Assembly: GCA_034401795.1 (NCBI GenBank) | Contig: CM067367.1 | Coordinates: forward strand, 34,696,880-34,760,879 | From: Chaetoderma sp. LZ-2023a | Lineage: Eukaryota; Mollusca; Caudofoveata; Chaetodermatida; Chaetodermatidae | Length of the DNA stretch: 64,000 nucleotides | Direction of reading: 5' to 3' | Part shown: piece after piece, positions 45,224 through 55,559 of the stretch | Layout: each line of letters starts with the position of its first letter | Position numbering within the stretch: position 1 is the stretch's first letter | Translations under genes and position numbers: made by a program | Notes under the pieces: generated by a model | What the model was told of the DNA's origin: nothing | The model's database searches: none | Seen by the model: the letters and a program-made list of their open reading frames with translations, nothing else

Positions 45224-45415
45224 CATAACACTCTGAAGTCAAAATTTTAAATTTTCAAATTAAAATAAAAGATGAACTGGTGTTTCATTTTTCAACAAAC
45301 TTGGTGGAAGATATTGTTGTCCTAGACAGCAACATCGTCCACCAAAATTGTTAAAAAATGTACACCAGTTTATTTTCAACTGACACAGTATAAGATCGAA
45401 CATTGACACAGGATA
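45224..45415. repeat. Family B hairpin element
   Basis: The left end is AACACTCTGAAGTCAAAATT and the hairpin is centred on TGTCCTAGACAGCAAC. The arms CTTGGTGGAAGATA and ATCGTCCACCAAAATTG and the outer pair GAACTGGTGT and GTACACCAGTTT flank it. Confidence 0.75.
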
Positions 45416-45696
45416 AAGGCAGATGAAGGCGCTGGAGATATTTGCTCACTTTGCTATTGGACACAATTTTCTGGATGGATGAATGGATGGATGACTGACA
45501 TAGTTCTGATACATGCACAGCTTGACCCTACGATACATCCACATACTAAGTTTCCAGATGATATATAGTCTTGAACGTACGGTCTGGATAAACTTGTAGA
45601 GGGTGAATGGAGATGCCTAAGAATGTTAATCCTCTTACCTTGTAACACATTTCTTTTAAATCGTTTGCCATGTTTAGCTTTTAATATATTCCACAG

Positions 45697-45886
45697 AGCA
45701 CAGAGGTCAAATCCAGCTACCATATGGAGCTTGAAGGCCTGAAGAGGACATTAACTAAAATTGAGGCAGTCGTTAATGAGAAAGCTGTGTGCTTAGTCAC
45801 TGACCGGCATCCACAGATGCAGAAGTGGCTAAGGGAGAACAAACCAACCATCATGCACTTCTATGATGTATGGCACATCGCTAAAG
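45697..45886 (+). CDS. Exon a, uncharacterised NHLYWCA-family gene
   Basis: Acceptor CCACAG ends at 45696; donor AAAG|GTATGT at 45886/45887. It encodes STEVKSSYHMELEGLKRTL, then LVTDRHPQMQKWLREN, IMHFYDVWHIAKG. I recognise this as part of a family of uncharacterised, probably transposon-derived proteins common in fish and invertebrates, with the usual pattern LVTDRH, HxYDVWHIAKG, NHLYWCA, QTSSLE, FAPK, ALHFNENA. The exon ends with one base of a codon, and exon b supplies the other two to make glycine, as the family requires. This supports the splice. Function is unknown. Confidence 0.7.
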
Positions 45887-46190
45887 GTATGTTATGTTCT
45901 GTACAGCATTTAGTGTTCTAGTCCCTTGTTGGTTATGCACATAAATCTCCAAAAAAATTGAGTCCACTAATATCACTGCACAGATCTGATTTATGTATCC
46001 ATTCCGACTTCGCATGACAAAGTAGAAAGTAAGTTCACGAACAGTATCCCACTGTATTTAATCCAGTATACAATATTTCATTCCAACTCTCCAAGGAGGA
46101 CACACTCTGTGAAATTAATAAAAGAACAACAACAGCAAAGTATCCACATAACAATGCATTCCAATCAATACAAATCCACGCACATACACA

Positions 46191-46226
<36 letters not shown>

Positions 46227-47304
46227 CACATACATTACAAGAGGGCTAATGGCCTCTGATGCTCACCTGGACCATTAGCAGTTGAACCATTTGCATTTAA
46301 ATAGACATGATGGATAATTTTCGGAAAATCCAAGAGGGCCAACAAAAATATTTACCAATCAGGATTCTTGTTTGATATGTTGAAGCCTACTGTCATAGGA
46401 TCGTTCCAAGTTTTGTTGAAATTGGGCCATTGATTAACGAGTACTGTTTTTAAATGGGTTCTGGAAAATTTTCAGAAAATAAAAGATGGTTGCCAAAACA
46501 TTGACCTATCAAAATTCTGAATAGACTTTCTAGAGGCTATCACTCTAGGATCCTTCCAGCCAAAGTTGGTTGAAATTGACCATGCAGTTAATCTGTAGTA
46601 GCATTTTAAACGATTTCCCGGGAAAAATCAAGATGACCGCCAAAAAGCGTGACCAATCAAAATTGTGTATACAAGTTCTGAAGGCACGCATACTTTTAGT
46701 GATTTCCAGAAATTTTCAGAAAATCAGATGGCCAATTAAAATTCTTGTTAGAAGTGGTGAAAGATAAAAGCACAGAATTAGTCCACCCGAGTGCCATTGA
46801 CCTCGGGCCATTTATATTGGAGGAGTAGCATTTTAAATGATTTCAAGAAAACTTTCAGAAAAAACAAGATGGCCACAAAGAATTTATCAATCCAAATTTT
46901 GAATAGACATTCTGGAGCATACCACCATATCTTTCCAGCCAAATTTGGTTTCGGGCCAGCTGAGCTAATTATGTACAATTTCAAATCTGAATTATTAAAT
47001 TATCAACAGAGGTGATTTACCGACTTATCAGCCGAATGATGTCAACATAATTCATTGATTAGTAAGCAGCAGCTTTCAATGTAATGGTTTTCAAAGCGGC
47101 CAACAAGAGCTACTAGTCTTGCATCTTATTTTGAGGCCAACATGACTGAAAGTTGTTCCTGTACATTTCTCAGGATGACAATTGCATTTCTAAGCCATTT
47201 TGGCTGGCTTGCTCAGTAAAGGGTTAATATATTATGTCATTTGCAATACAAAAATGCCCATTCGGGTGGATAACATGGTTCATTATTTTACAAATGTCTT
47301 GCAG
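45887..47304. other. Intron with repeats
   Basis: It holds a CGCA/CACG microsatellite (46190-46227), units of the ~130-bp repeat family (46310-46960), and a TAAAGGGTTAA motif near 47216. No exon was recognised. Confidence 0.5.
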
Positions 47305-47525
47305 GTTTGAAGAAAACATTGGGTAAATTCTCACAATCAAGGGGTAGGCAATGAGCTAGTTCAAAAGTGGCAACAAAGCATAATCAACCACCTGTACTGG
47401 TGTGCGAGGAGCAGCGATGGAAATGGCGACATGGCCGAGGCGAGATGGGTGTCCTTATTGAATCACCTTATAGGTAAACATGACCATGATAACCAGCTCT
47501 TTTCCAGTTGCGAACATACAACTGG
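47305..47525 (+). CDS. Exon b, NHLYWCA-family gene, one frameshift
   Basis: Acceptor TCTTGCAG ends at 47304. It encodes GLKKTLGKFSQSRG; a one-base shift near 47347 leads to GNELVQKWQQSIINHLYWCA, then SSDGNGDMAEARWVSLLNHL and HDNQLFSSCEH. These blocks match the family closely. The frameshift means either a pseudogene or a sequence error. The 3' border is uncertain; the expected link to exon c (a REWL-like block) was not found. Confidence 0.65.
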
Positions 47526-47605
47526 TTTAACAAGAGCTTAATCAGTCTCACAAATTGTAAGGTATCGTACAAATTTACAATGCTGGAGCTGATACCACGT
47601 TGACT

Positions 47606-47790
47606 TAACCCTTTAACACTCATATCAGCCAAAAATAGCTTCTGCATTGGTCATGAGAAATGTCCATTTGCAGACCAAGAGATGACTATTTTTTAAATTT
47701 TACCACCGGAATGACTGGCTCGATAATCAAACCAGTCATACCAGGGGTAAATTTTCAAACTAGTCTTCCCTTTGTCTGCGAATGAAAATT
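47606..47790. repeat. Family C hairpin
   Basis: TTAACCCTTTAACACTCATA upstream, then TCCATTTGCAGACCAAGA, arms TTTACCACCGGAATGACTGG and CCAGTCATACCAGGGGTAAA, and the closing TTTGTCTGCGAATG. Confidence 0.75.
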
Positions 47791-47833
47791 GATGAAAATT
47801 AATGCAACACTAATTTGACATCAGTATGTAGTA

Positions 47834-48032
47834 TTAACCCTTAACACTGTCTATGTCAAAATCTTTAATTAAATTAAAAGATGAGCTGTTCATTTTTAAA
47901 CACATTTGATGGATGATGGGGATGTCATAGACAGCAACATCATCCACCACAATTGTTTAAAAATGTGCACCAGTTTCTTTGCTATTACCATAGCACAGGA
48001 TAAAATATTGACATCAGAGTGGTAAGGGCTAA
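47834..48032. repeat. Family B hairpin element, full length
   Basis: It starts TTAACCCTTAACACTGTCTA and ends GACATCAGAGTGGTAAGGGC. The hairpin arms are TTTGATGGATGATG and CATCATCCACCACAATTG, around GTCATAGACAGCAA. At about 200 bp this is the best full-length copy. Confidence 0.8.
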
Positions 48033-48640
48033 CACGGTATATAGTCCAAATTTGGTTCAAATCTATTTAGTCTAACAGAAGTTATTGTCCGGAAACAATT
48101 AAATTCAGGAAATTTACATATTCCGAGGGCAATAACTCCTCTAGATCTTGGCAAAAATAGCGCACATCAAACTTGACATCCGTACATTAGTAGTATTAAA
48201 AAAGATTGGCTCAAATCCCTTTATTCCAATTGAAGTCATTGCCCGGAAATCAATTAGTCATGTACAACGTACATATATTAGGGTACAAAATTAAGAAAAT
48301 TATGTGCAGGCAACCAGCACTATACTCCAGGTTGCCATTCAGAAATTTTGTTTGCTCATAACTAACATCGCAATATATTCAGTTTTATATGAACTTAAAT
48401 TAACTGGTTGGCCGACGTGTACCTTCTGAGATATTCCGGTAGCCAGAGGCAGATTTGGTTTTCCTTGCCTGGTTCCCCCAGTGGTGTACAGGGCAGGTAC
48501 TACTCTGAACTTGACAGGTAAAATAATATCCTACTTGTCACTCGGGAGGTTATCTATTTGTAAACATTTCGACCCCTGGATGGCATAGTTCTAAATCTGT
48601 TAGTGGTATTAGTGGAGTATGATACATTTTATATCTATAG
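48033..48640. other. Intron sequence, nothing recognised
   Basis: No exon or clear repeat was recognised between the family B element and the acceptor before exon c. Confidence 0.35.
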
Positions 48641-48785
48641 GTACAGAAGTCTATGAGAGCCTAACCGAGATTCTGACAAAAAGGTGCCTCATCCAATCTA
48701 TCCGGAAAATGAGCAGCGATGGTCAAACTTCAAGCTTAGAAGGATACCACAGCACACTGACACACTTTGCACCAAAAATTTCCAT
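48641..48785 (+). CDS. Exon c, NHLYWCA-family gene
   Basis: Acceptor ATCTATAG ends at 48640. The exon encodes GTEVYESLTEILTKRCLI, then SSDGQTSSLEGYHSTLTHFA and PK. This matches the family's QTSSLE and FAPK blocks. The 3' border is placed near FAPK by family comparison; a strong GT donor was not identified. Confidence 0.65.
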
Positions 48786-49496
48786 TTTGGGTAGACAGCC
48801 ATGAAGAGCAAGTTTGTAAACTGCCATAGTTTTGATACAAGCACACCTTCTCCCTCTTGAGATGCACCCACATACCAAGTTTTCAGATCGTACATATAAA
48901 AGTCTTGAAACCAAGCTAAGGACAAACTGGTAGGATATGAATGGATGGACGGATGAATTACCTGTACACCTCTCTAAGATGTATGTACACACCAAGAGGG
49001 TGAATGGACAGACGGATGGACTAACAGACACAGTTTTGATAACTACACACGTACCGTCCCCTCAGTGGCGATTCTAGGATTTATTTCAACATGTATGGCA
49101 GTGGCAAACCATGAAAAATGTCCCCAATTTGGGTAAATGTACACCAATTTAGGGACAATTTTAGGGAAATCAGTTTCTTTAGAAAATCTTTGGAAAATCT
49201 CATGTCCTGAAATAAAGGCTATTTCTTGCAATTAGTGACATACCCTAAGTGATAATTTGGGGGAAATATGTATTTATCCAAAAAATGTTCATGCGTGGCA
49301 GTTTACCCCTGTTGCCCCCACCACCAGTAGCTATGCCGCTGCTTCTTAAAATGTATCCACATACGATACGAAATTTCATTAAGTTAAATATACATGTATA
49401 AAAGTCACGAAACTGTGGCCCGGACAAACTTGTACAGGGTGAATGAATGGACAAACAAATGAATGGACTGACAAAACGGCGACTAGATAACACACA

Positions 49497-49568
<72 letters not shown>

Positions 49569-49659
49569 CAGTATTTTGGGAGGAGCATAAAAATTGACAT
49601 TTGACCAATATTCGACAGAAACTAAATGATTTATCACAGTAAATATTGCCCATTTTCAG
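48786..49659. other. Intron with CGCA microsatellite
   Basis: A CGCA array of about 80 bp lies at 49491-49570. It creates artificial VRACVRAC-like frames on the minus strand. No exon was recognised. Confidence 0.5.
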
Positions 49660-49808
49660 GTTACAATTAGCAGCACTCCACTTTAATGAGAATGCTGGGC
49701 GTGCACAGATTGTGAACAAGAAAGGTGAAGAACAATTCACAATCAAGTTTCCAAAATTCAAAAAAGGTGGTCACACAGTGGAGCCTATCAAGCAATCGTG
49801 TACATTTG
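49660..49808 (+). CDS. Exon d, NHLYWCA-family gene
   Basis: Acceptor CATTTTCAG ends at 49659. It encodes LQLAALHFNENAGRAQIV, then FTIKFPKFKKGGHTVEPIKQ and SCTF plus one base. The 3' splice site reads TTTG|GCAAGT, so the intron would be of the rarer GC-AG type. The one leftover base joins AC of exon e to give aspartate, and the reading continues DYVIDL as the family requires. Confidence 0.7.
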
Positions 49809-51483
49809 GCAAGTAAAATCAATAATAATTAATGTATTAGTAAAGACAGGCCCATGATTGAAAAAAACTTTTTATCGACCACCATCACTGGTAATATGGA
49901 CATAGTGAAACTGGGCTAGTTCAGTGGTTCTGGAGAAGCCGCTTTAGCGAAAACTAAGCCAAACCATTCGGTTAATCAGGTTCTCTTGAACAAACTCGGC
50001 TTAGATCTTGCCCTAGATAACGTTTCATGTGTTTTGAATCGATTCCCAAAGCGGTTGCGGAGATTTTTAAAGACAAATTGGCCGATCGCCTTCTTTGAAC
50101 AAATTTGAATCTCTATGCCATAAGGATGCTTCCTGCCGAGTACAAGAGGCCCAAGGGGCCTGTGTTGCTCACCTGTAGCACCATAAATTTTTGTCAAAAT
50201 TGTTGGTGGGTGGTTTAGTAGTCGCTTAAATGAGTTTGAAGACATTTTGCAAGTGAAATATGGCCGCCAAACACGCTACATTTTGATTGGCCCACGGCGC
50301 CCAGGTTTTTTTTGATGGAGCAACTTCCCCTGAACAAACTTCAATGGCCATTAGTCCTTAATCAATTTCGGCCTGATCCCTTCAGCGCTTTTAGAGGAGT
50401 CGTTTTCTGGAAAACTGGGTGATCCAAGATGGTCGCCGAACCATTTGGTCAATCAAGTCTTCTTGAACAAACTTGGCTTACCTCTTTGCCTAGATGAAGA
50501 TTCCCCAAGCGGTTTCGGAGAAGATTTTTTAAGATATTTCCTAAAATCAGCCGAAATCCAAAATGGCCATAATTGAAAACTGCCTAGCAGTTCTCGAGAA
50601 GACATTTTAAATTTCCCATTGATTTAGCATGGCAGCTTTTGATGAGAAAATTATCCAAGATGGCCGTCAAACAGTTTATCCGCTAAGTTCAAAAATAGCA
50701 AATTTGAGCTCAGAATAGCCAAAAACATATAGAACCAATTTTGGCCTCAAAATCCATCAAATAAAAAAATACAATATGGCTGTCAAACACGCTACATTTT
50801 AATTGGCCCACGGCGGCCATGTTTTTTAATGGATCAACTTCCGTTGAACAAACTTTAATGGCCCTTATTCCCTGATCATATCTCCCAAATTTCGGCCTAA
50901 TCCTTCAGCGGTTCTGGAGAAGTCATGATGGCCACCGAACCATTTGGTCAATCAAGTCTTCTTGAACAAACTTGGCTTACCTCTGTCCCTAGATGATGTT
51001 TCATGAGTCTTGACTCGATTCCTAAAGTGGTTTCGGAGATTTTTAAAGACATTTCCTAAAATAGGCCGAAATCCAAGATGGCCAACGGCCAAATTGGCCG
51101 GTTGGTTCCATTTGAACAAACTTCAATCCCTATGCCCTAAGGATGCTTCCTGCCAAATATAATTGAAATTCGCCCAATGGTTCTTGAGAAGAAATCATTT
51201 AAAGGAAAAGTTGGCGGACGGACGGATGGCGGACGGTCGCCACGGCATAAGCTCACTTGGCCTTTCAGACCAGGTGAGCCAATAATTGGAATCATCCAAG
51301 TGTTTCTTGAGAAGTCGCTTAAAGAAAAAGTTGGACAGACAGACAAATACCACGACATAAGCTCACTTGGCCATTCTGGCCACATGAGCTAATAAAGCTT
51401 TATACAATGTATATAAACTGCAATGTTGTACCATTGTCAGAGAATCCAGGTGCCTAATTAGTTTCCATGTATTTTATTTTCAG
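49809..51483. repeat. Intron filled with a mollusc-type composite repeat
   Basis: From about 50138 (CAAGAGGCCCAAGGGGCCTG and TTGCTCACCTG) to 51390 (CATAAGCTCACTTGGCC twice, near 51246 and 51356) runs a composite repeat. Its internal units contain CCAAGATGG, TTGAACAAACTT and TTCTGGAGAAG motifs. It resembles repeats I associate with molluscan genomes. No exon was recognised. Confidence 0.6.
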
Positions 51484-51611
51484 ACTATGTGATTGACTTA
51501 CAAATGGAACTGCAGTACATGGTCTCCAATAGAATAGAAACAGTTATGGTTGAACAGATACCAAGGCCTTTAGCCTACATGTATTCAGCAGCACGTCCAA
51601 ACAATCGATGA
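51484..51611 (+). CDS. Exon e, last exon of the NHLYWCA-family gene
   Basis: Acceptor TTTTATTTTCAG ends at 51483. It encodes DYVIDLQMELQYMVSNRIET and VEQIPRPLAYMYSAARPNNR, then TGA at 51609-51611. The short proline-containing tail is typical of the end of this family. The next canonical poly(A) signal was not evaluated in detail; AATAAA occurs near 52033. Confidence 0.65.
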
Positions 51612-52080
51612 CGCCGTGAAACATTTCAGATCTAGATTTTCTATTTAAGCCATATATATATATATATATATAGTCTATGATCCATTCAGTAAAGTTTGGT
51701 AAAGGATTTAAGAAAATTTGGGCAAATCCAAGATGACCATCGACCGAATTGCACAATCAGATTTCTGTATATAAATGTTCAGAAGCTTACAAGTCTAGGG
51801 TCCATCCGGTAAAGTTTGGTAATGAGTTTTAATCTTTCAAATGATTTCCCATTTTGAAAAGAATTATGTTGTTAGTTAAACTGTACATAAGAATTAACAT
51901 TTTGTATATATTTCTTGACTAGACATGTAGTTGTTCTGAACTGTTAGTCACTGTATAGATGCAGTGTTGCTTTTCAAATTTTGAAGTTTCTAAATGGTGG
52001 ACATTAGAGAATTTGAAGGTCTGAACTTTAAAATAAAATAATATTTATGTAAGAATTAGAAATTATAGACAGCCCATGTA
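51612..52080. other. Downstream sequence with one more ~130-bp-type repeat
   Basis: CAAATCCAAGATGACC and related motifs at 51690-51850 belong to the repeat family of the upstream introns. No gene was seen. Confidence 0.4.
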
Positions 52081-52084
52081 GGGA

Positions 52085-52178
52085 ACTGTAATAATCTTAA
52101 AACTAATTTGACAGAAATCTGTTGCTACCTCAGTCTTACTAACAGCTTTCAATCACAATATTTTCAAGCTATTCAAAG
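52085..52178. repeat. Degenerate family A hairpin
   Basis: AATCTTAAAACTAATTTGAC on the left, a CTGTTGCTACC tip and TCAAGCTATTCAAAG on the right. Confidence 0.55.
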
Positions 52179-52454
52179 AAATGTAATCTATCATAATTCG
52201 GACTTTAATAATCTTGTGGATGTTGCCCATTAGAATCGCCACATGACATACGCTCAACAAAATTGTTGATTAGGCAGGCTGAAAACCAACAAACTCAAAG
52301 TCCTCCTCCTGGCCTGGTGGTGGAAAATGAGCTCTAATGTTATCTCATTGCAGCAGCAACGTTCATTGGCCCTGTCCATGGGTTGACAATTATCACATGC
52401 ACACCTAAAATAGATTTCAAATCAAATTCAATCTAGTGGATTGGATGACGATTA

Positions 52455-52457
<3 letters not shown>

Positions 52458-52498
<41 letters not shown>
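52458..52498. repeat. TA dinucleotide microsatellite
   Basis: About 20 TA units. Confidence 0.9.
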
Positions 52499-52501
<3 letters not shown>

Positions 52502-52539
52502 AAAATTCATCTATTCTTGCCATGAAGTGCCGCAAGACG

Positions 52540-52540
52540 T

Positions 52541-52631
<91 letters not shown>

Positions 52632-52692
52632 CGTGCGTGCGTACGTGCGTGCGTGCGTGCATGCATGCGTGCGTGCGTACGTGCGTGCGTGT
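52540..52692. repeat. TG and TGCG microsatellite
   Basis: A long GT run followed by GTGC/GCGT units. Six frames give His-Thr or Cys-Val repeats and are not genes. Confidence 0.9.
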
Positions 52693-52716
52693 GTAAGAAA
52701 AACGCATGTAAACCGT

Positions 52717-52778
52717 TCAATATGTGGAAATTAGTTTGACTGCAATCCAGTCAGATTAGTTTCAAAATTGTTACAGAA
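52717..52778. repeat. Family A hairpin with deleted core
   Basis: TTCAATATGTGGAAATTAGT is followed directly by GACTGCAATCCAGTCAGATT and AGTTTCAAAATTG. The GCTGTTGCTGCC tip is missing, as in the copy at 6275. Confidence 0.65.
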
Positions 52779-52829
52779 TATTTCATTGCAATACTTTGTA
52801 TTATGACTTATTTTTCAAGACAGAAAAAA

Positions 52830-52980
52830 TGCTCTACATTTTGGAAACAATTTTGATGGAAGATGTTGGTTACCCTCTTAGACGTCAACATTTTCCACCA
52901 AAATTAGTCCAAAATGTACATCAGTCTGTTTGCTACTGGATCTGTGAAATATAAAATGGTGACATCAGAGTTGTAAGGGT
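52830..52980. repeat. Diverged family B hairpin element
   Basis: TTTTGATGGAAGATGTTGG and AACATTTTCCACCAAAATTA form the stem. It ends GTGACATCAGAGTTGTAAGG. Confidence 0.65.
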
Positions 52981-53299
52981 ATGATCTGAACATCCTAAAA
53001 TGTCCAAAACTGTCTATAAGACGAAAACTGTTCAAAACCTCAAATTGGGCTGTAACGATATGTTTTGCCGTGATACGATACGTATAGTGACACACAGGTT
53101 ACGATTGATACAATGTCATTTTTTCACTACGTTTATTGGAACCTGTCCATTAATCGATTTTATACCATTTTCAGATTATCAATGTTCATAGACAAATAAT
53201 AAACATATTCAGATGGTACTTAGTGAAGAGGTGTACGGGATAACACTGTGCAAATAGTCTAGGACTAAACAAACTATCATATGATAATAGACCATTGCA

Positions 53300-53445
53300 C
53301 TTTATCCATCCATCATATGACGTCATAATTAACTATGTACCGTGTAGAATGACATTATAATCTATGACGTAGATAAGTATGCCATGAACGCATAATTGAA
53401 GATGGACTATACATTGTTGTACGAATTATATGTCTTTACTTTTTA
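53300..53445 (+). repeat. CRE end of a long-form family A element
   Basis: ATCATATGACGTCATAATTA, then ACCGTGTAGAATGACATTAT and GTACGAATTATATGTCTTTA. The hairpin that should follow is replaced by a family B element. Confidence 0.65.
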
Positions 53446-54062
53446 ACCCTTAACCACTGTGAGGTCAAAATTATATCTTTTACCATGTCAATCATAAAGA
53501 AACACGTGTACATTTTTCAATAAGGCCAAAATAAAAAATAGTTTCGTTTCCTGTAAACCTCCTTGATGAAATTTTTCTTTTTTATCACCCGGCCGGGAAT
53601 AAAATTAATTTTTTCTACCCATGATAAATGCTAAAACATCCACACATTTGTCAAACTATACAAATTACAATGAATTTAAAGCGATTCGTATGCAATATGA
53701 ATCCCTTTAGCTAATTGTGACATGACAAACATGACAAATTTGACAATTACAACTATATTTAATGGACATCTACTTAAATATCTGAAAAAATAAATATTTA
53801 TGACCTTTTTAAAATAAATTAATAAATGAAAAAAATTAATTTCTTCCATCCCTACTGAAGTCTCCACCCCCCCCCCCCCCCCCGCCCCCCACCCCCACCC
53901 AGTTTATAGGAAACAACATTTTTTTTATGGACGGCCTAATTTTGGTGGGTGATGTTGGTGTCTATGACAGCACCATCTCCCACCAAATTTGCTAAAACAC
54001 CAGTTCATCTTTTAATTTAATTTGAAAAATTAAAATTTTGATATCAGAGTGGTAAGGGTTAA
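53446..54062. repeat. Family B element interrupted by ~400 bp including poly-C
   Basis: The left end is TTAACCCTTAACCACTGTGA and the right end ATATCAGAGTGGTAAGGGTT. The right hairpin half (GTGTCTATGACAGCACCATC) is near 53960. Between 53550 and 53930 lies unrelated AT-rich sequence and a C tract of about 34 bases (53866-53898), so this copy was invaded or rearranged. Confidence 0.65.
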
Positions 54063-54079
54063 TAGATATTACCGGTATG

Positions 54080-54296
54080 TTGAATATTTTAAAACCAATT
54101 TGACTTGGCTTTTTATAGGTAGCAACAGCCCCCAGTCAAATTAATTTCAAAATATTTAACAGCTTATCTGTATAGTTTTCTGGAAATTGATAGTCAGGGA
54201 GTTCAGGGATAGGTCAATCCCAACACGAGCGAGGTGTGGGTGGAGTTTAAGCTAGAGGTGGGTGGGGCTTAGCCAAAACTGGAAAGGACCATTAAT
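54080..54296 (+). repeat. Family A element, hairpin plus GC-box end
   Basis: The hairpin is at 54080-54161 with a partly deleted left core. It is followed by TTTCTGGAAATTGATAGTCA, GATAGGTCAATCCCAACACG and GTGGGTGGGGCTTAGCC, ending GGAAAGGACCATTAA. This is the clearest right terminus of the family. Confidence 0.75.
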
Positions 54297-54458
54297 TCTG
54301 GTATTCTATCCCTGTATCGTGTCTGTGTATCGATGCACCAGCTCATTATATCATACATGTATTGTAAGCACATGTAATTCTCTTATTTATAAACTCTCAC
54401 TGATGACTGATCACATATTACAAATTATATATAATGTAAGGAATAATGGAATATTATG

Positions 54459-54645
54459 TTGAATATTCTGAAACTAATTTGACTAGATGCCTATGGCAGC
54501 AGTAGATTCCATTAAAATTATTTTCAGAATATTCAATAGGTTCCTTGTATAACTGTCTTGAGTTTGAGCTCCTAGAATCACAATGCTTAAATGGTTAGGC
54601 AACAAGACTTTCTAGTCAAAATAATTTCAAAAATATTCAAGAGAA
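54459..54645. repeat. Two family A hairpin remnants
   Basis: 54459-54537: TTGAATATTCTGAAACTAAT, a short CCTATGGCAGCAGTAG tip and TTTTCAGAATATTCAA. Then a right half at 54598-54642 (TAGTCAAAATAATTTCAAAA). Confidence 0.65.
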
Positions 54646-54689
54646 TATTTCTTACCTGCAATTATAGTACTGACAGTTTGTGGCACTTA

Positions 54690-54905
54690 GATGGTGGATA
54701 AATAGTATGCATTTTTGGAGTGGGTTGTGCGATGGGGTAGGGTCGGCTTGATAAGCAGCCAGAGTGTCTTGAGATGTGTGGGTGGTCTACCCTCTGACAA
54801 TTTTTGAAAGTTACTGTCTGAGAAGCCATTTCAGGCAGTTTTCCTAATAAATTGGCCGAATATTTTCCCACTGTTTGACATTGTATGGGCAATGACCACC
54901 TTGTC
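54690..54905. repeat. Copy 1 of a ~210-bp duplicated segment
   Basis: It shares with 55560-55770: GATGGGG, GTGTCTTGnGATG, GTCTGAGAAG, CATTTCAGGCAG and TTTTCCTAAT. Both copies have the same orientation. Confidence 0.6.
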
Positions 54906-55120
54906 AAATAGTACAAATATTAGTGTTGGGAATTGGTTCTACTTTTGTGATTGATGATTGGTTTTATATACTAAACGATGACCACTTAATGATTAATCAT
55001 AATTGGTTCGCATTTTTTACCCATTTTGAATGCAGTAATTATAGCATATTCAAGGATAACTACCCCTGTCAAACAAAGTCGCAGGTATGACAGATTCTTA
55101 ATAATTTAAAAAATAATCTG

Positions 55121-55208
55121 TCAAACATTTTGAAACTAATTTGACTGGAAGCTGTTGCTGCCTTAGGCAGCAACAGCTTCCAGTCAAATAAATTTCAAAA
55201 TATTCAAC
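55121..55208. repeat. Family A hairpin with perfect inner stem
   Basis: The inner 20 bp (GACTGGAAGCTGTTGCTGCC) is the exact complement of the right arm around TTA. The GGAAGC/GCTTCC pair differs from other copies on both sides. Confidence 0.85.
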
Positions 55209-55559
55209 ATGTTATTGGTATGGTTGCTTTGAAATTAATATACTATTTCAGTGCTGAAAGAATTAGTGTCTTAGACTAAGGAGTAATATTATATAGTTCT
55301 AACAATTAAAATTAAATTCTTTTCCAAAAAGTATTTGTTTTCTAGCTTTACCAGTTAAAATATATTAATAAAGTCAATTTATAAACAACCAAAATCGATT
55401 TCTGAAATCATGATCGATCTGATGGTTGAACATACAAACCAATCAATCATCGATCAAATCGATTAATCGGAACACCACTAACAAATATGCTCAATTAAAT
55501 TGGGCAGTTTTGGACCAGCTAGGACAGATTGGTTTTTAAGACAGGTTTTAGACCAAGGG

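Noticed and set aside
45454-45723. 89-residue minus-strand frame upstream of exon a
   Set aside because: It overlaps the intron and acceptor of a better supported plus-strand exon and has no recognised domain.
49245-49761. VRACVRAC-type frames
   Set aside because: They come from the CGCA microsatellite.
52507-52739. HTHTHT and VCVCVC frames on both strands
   Set aside because: They come from the TG/TGCG microsatellite.
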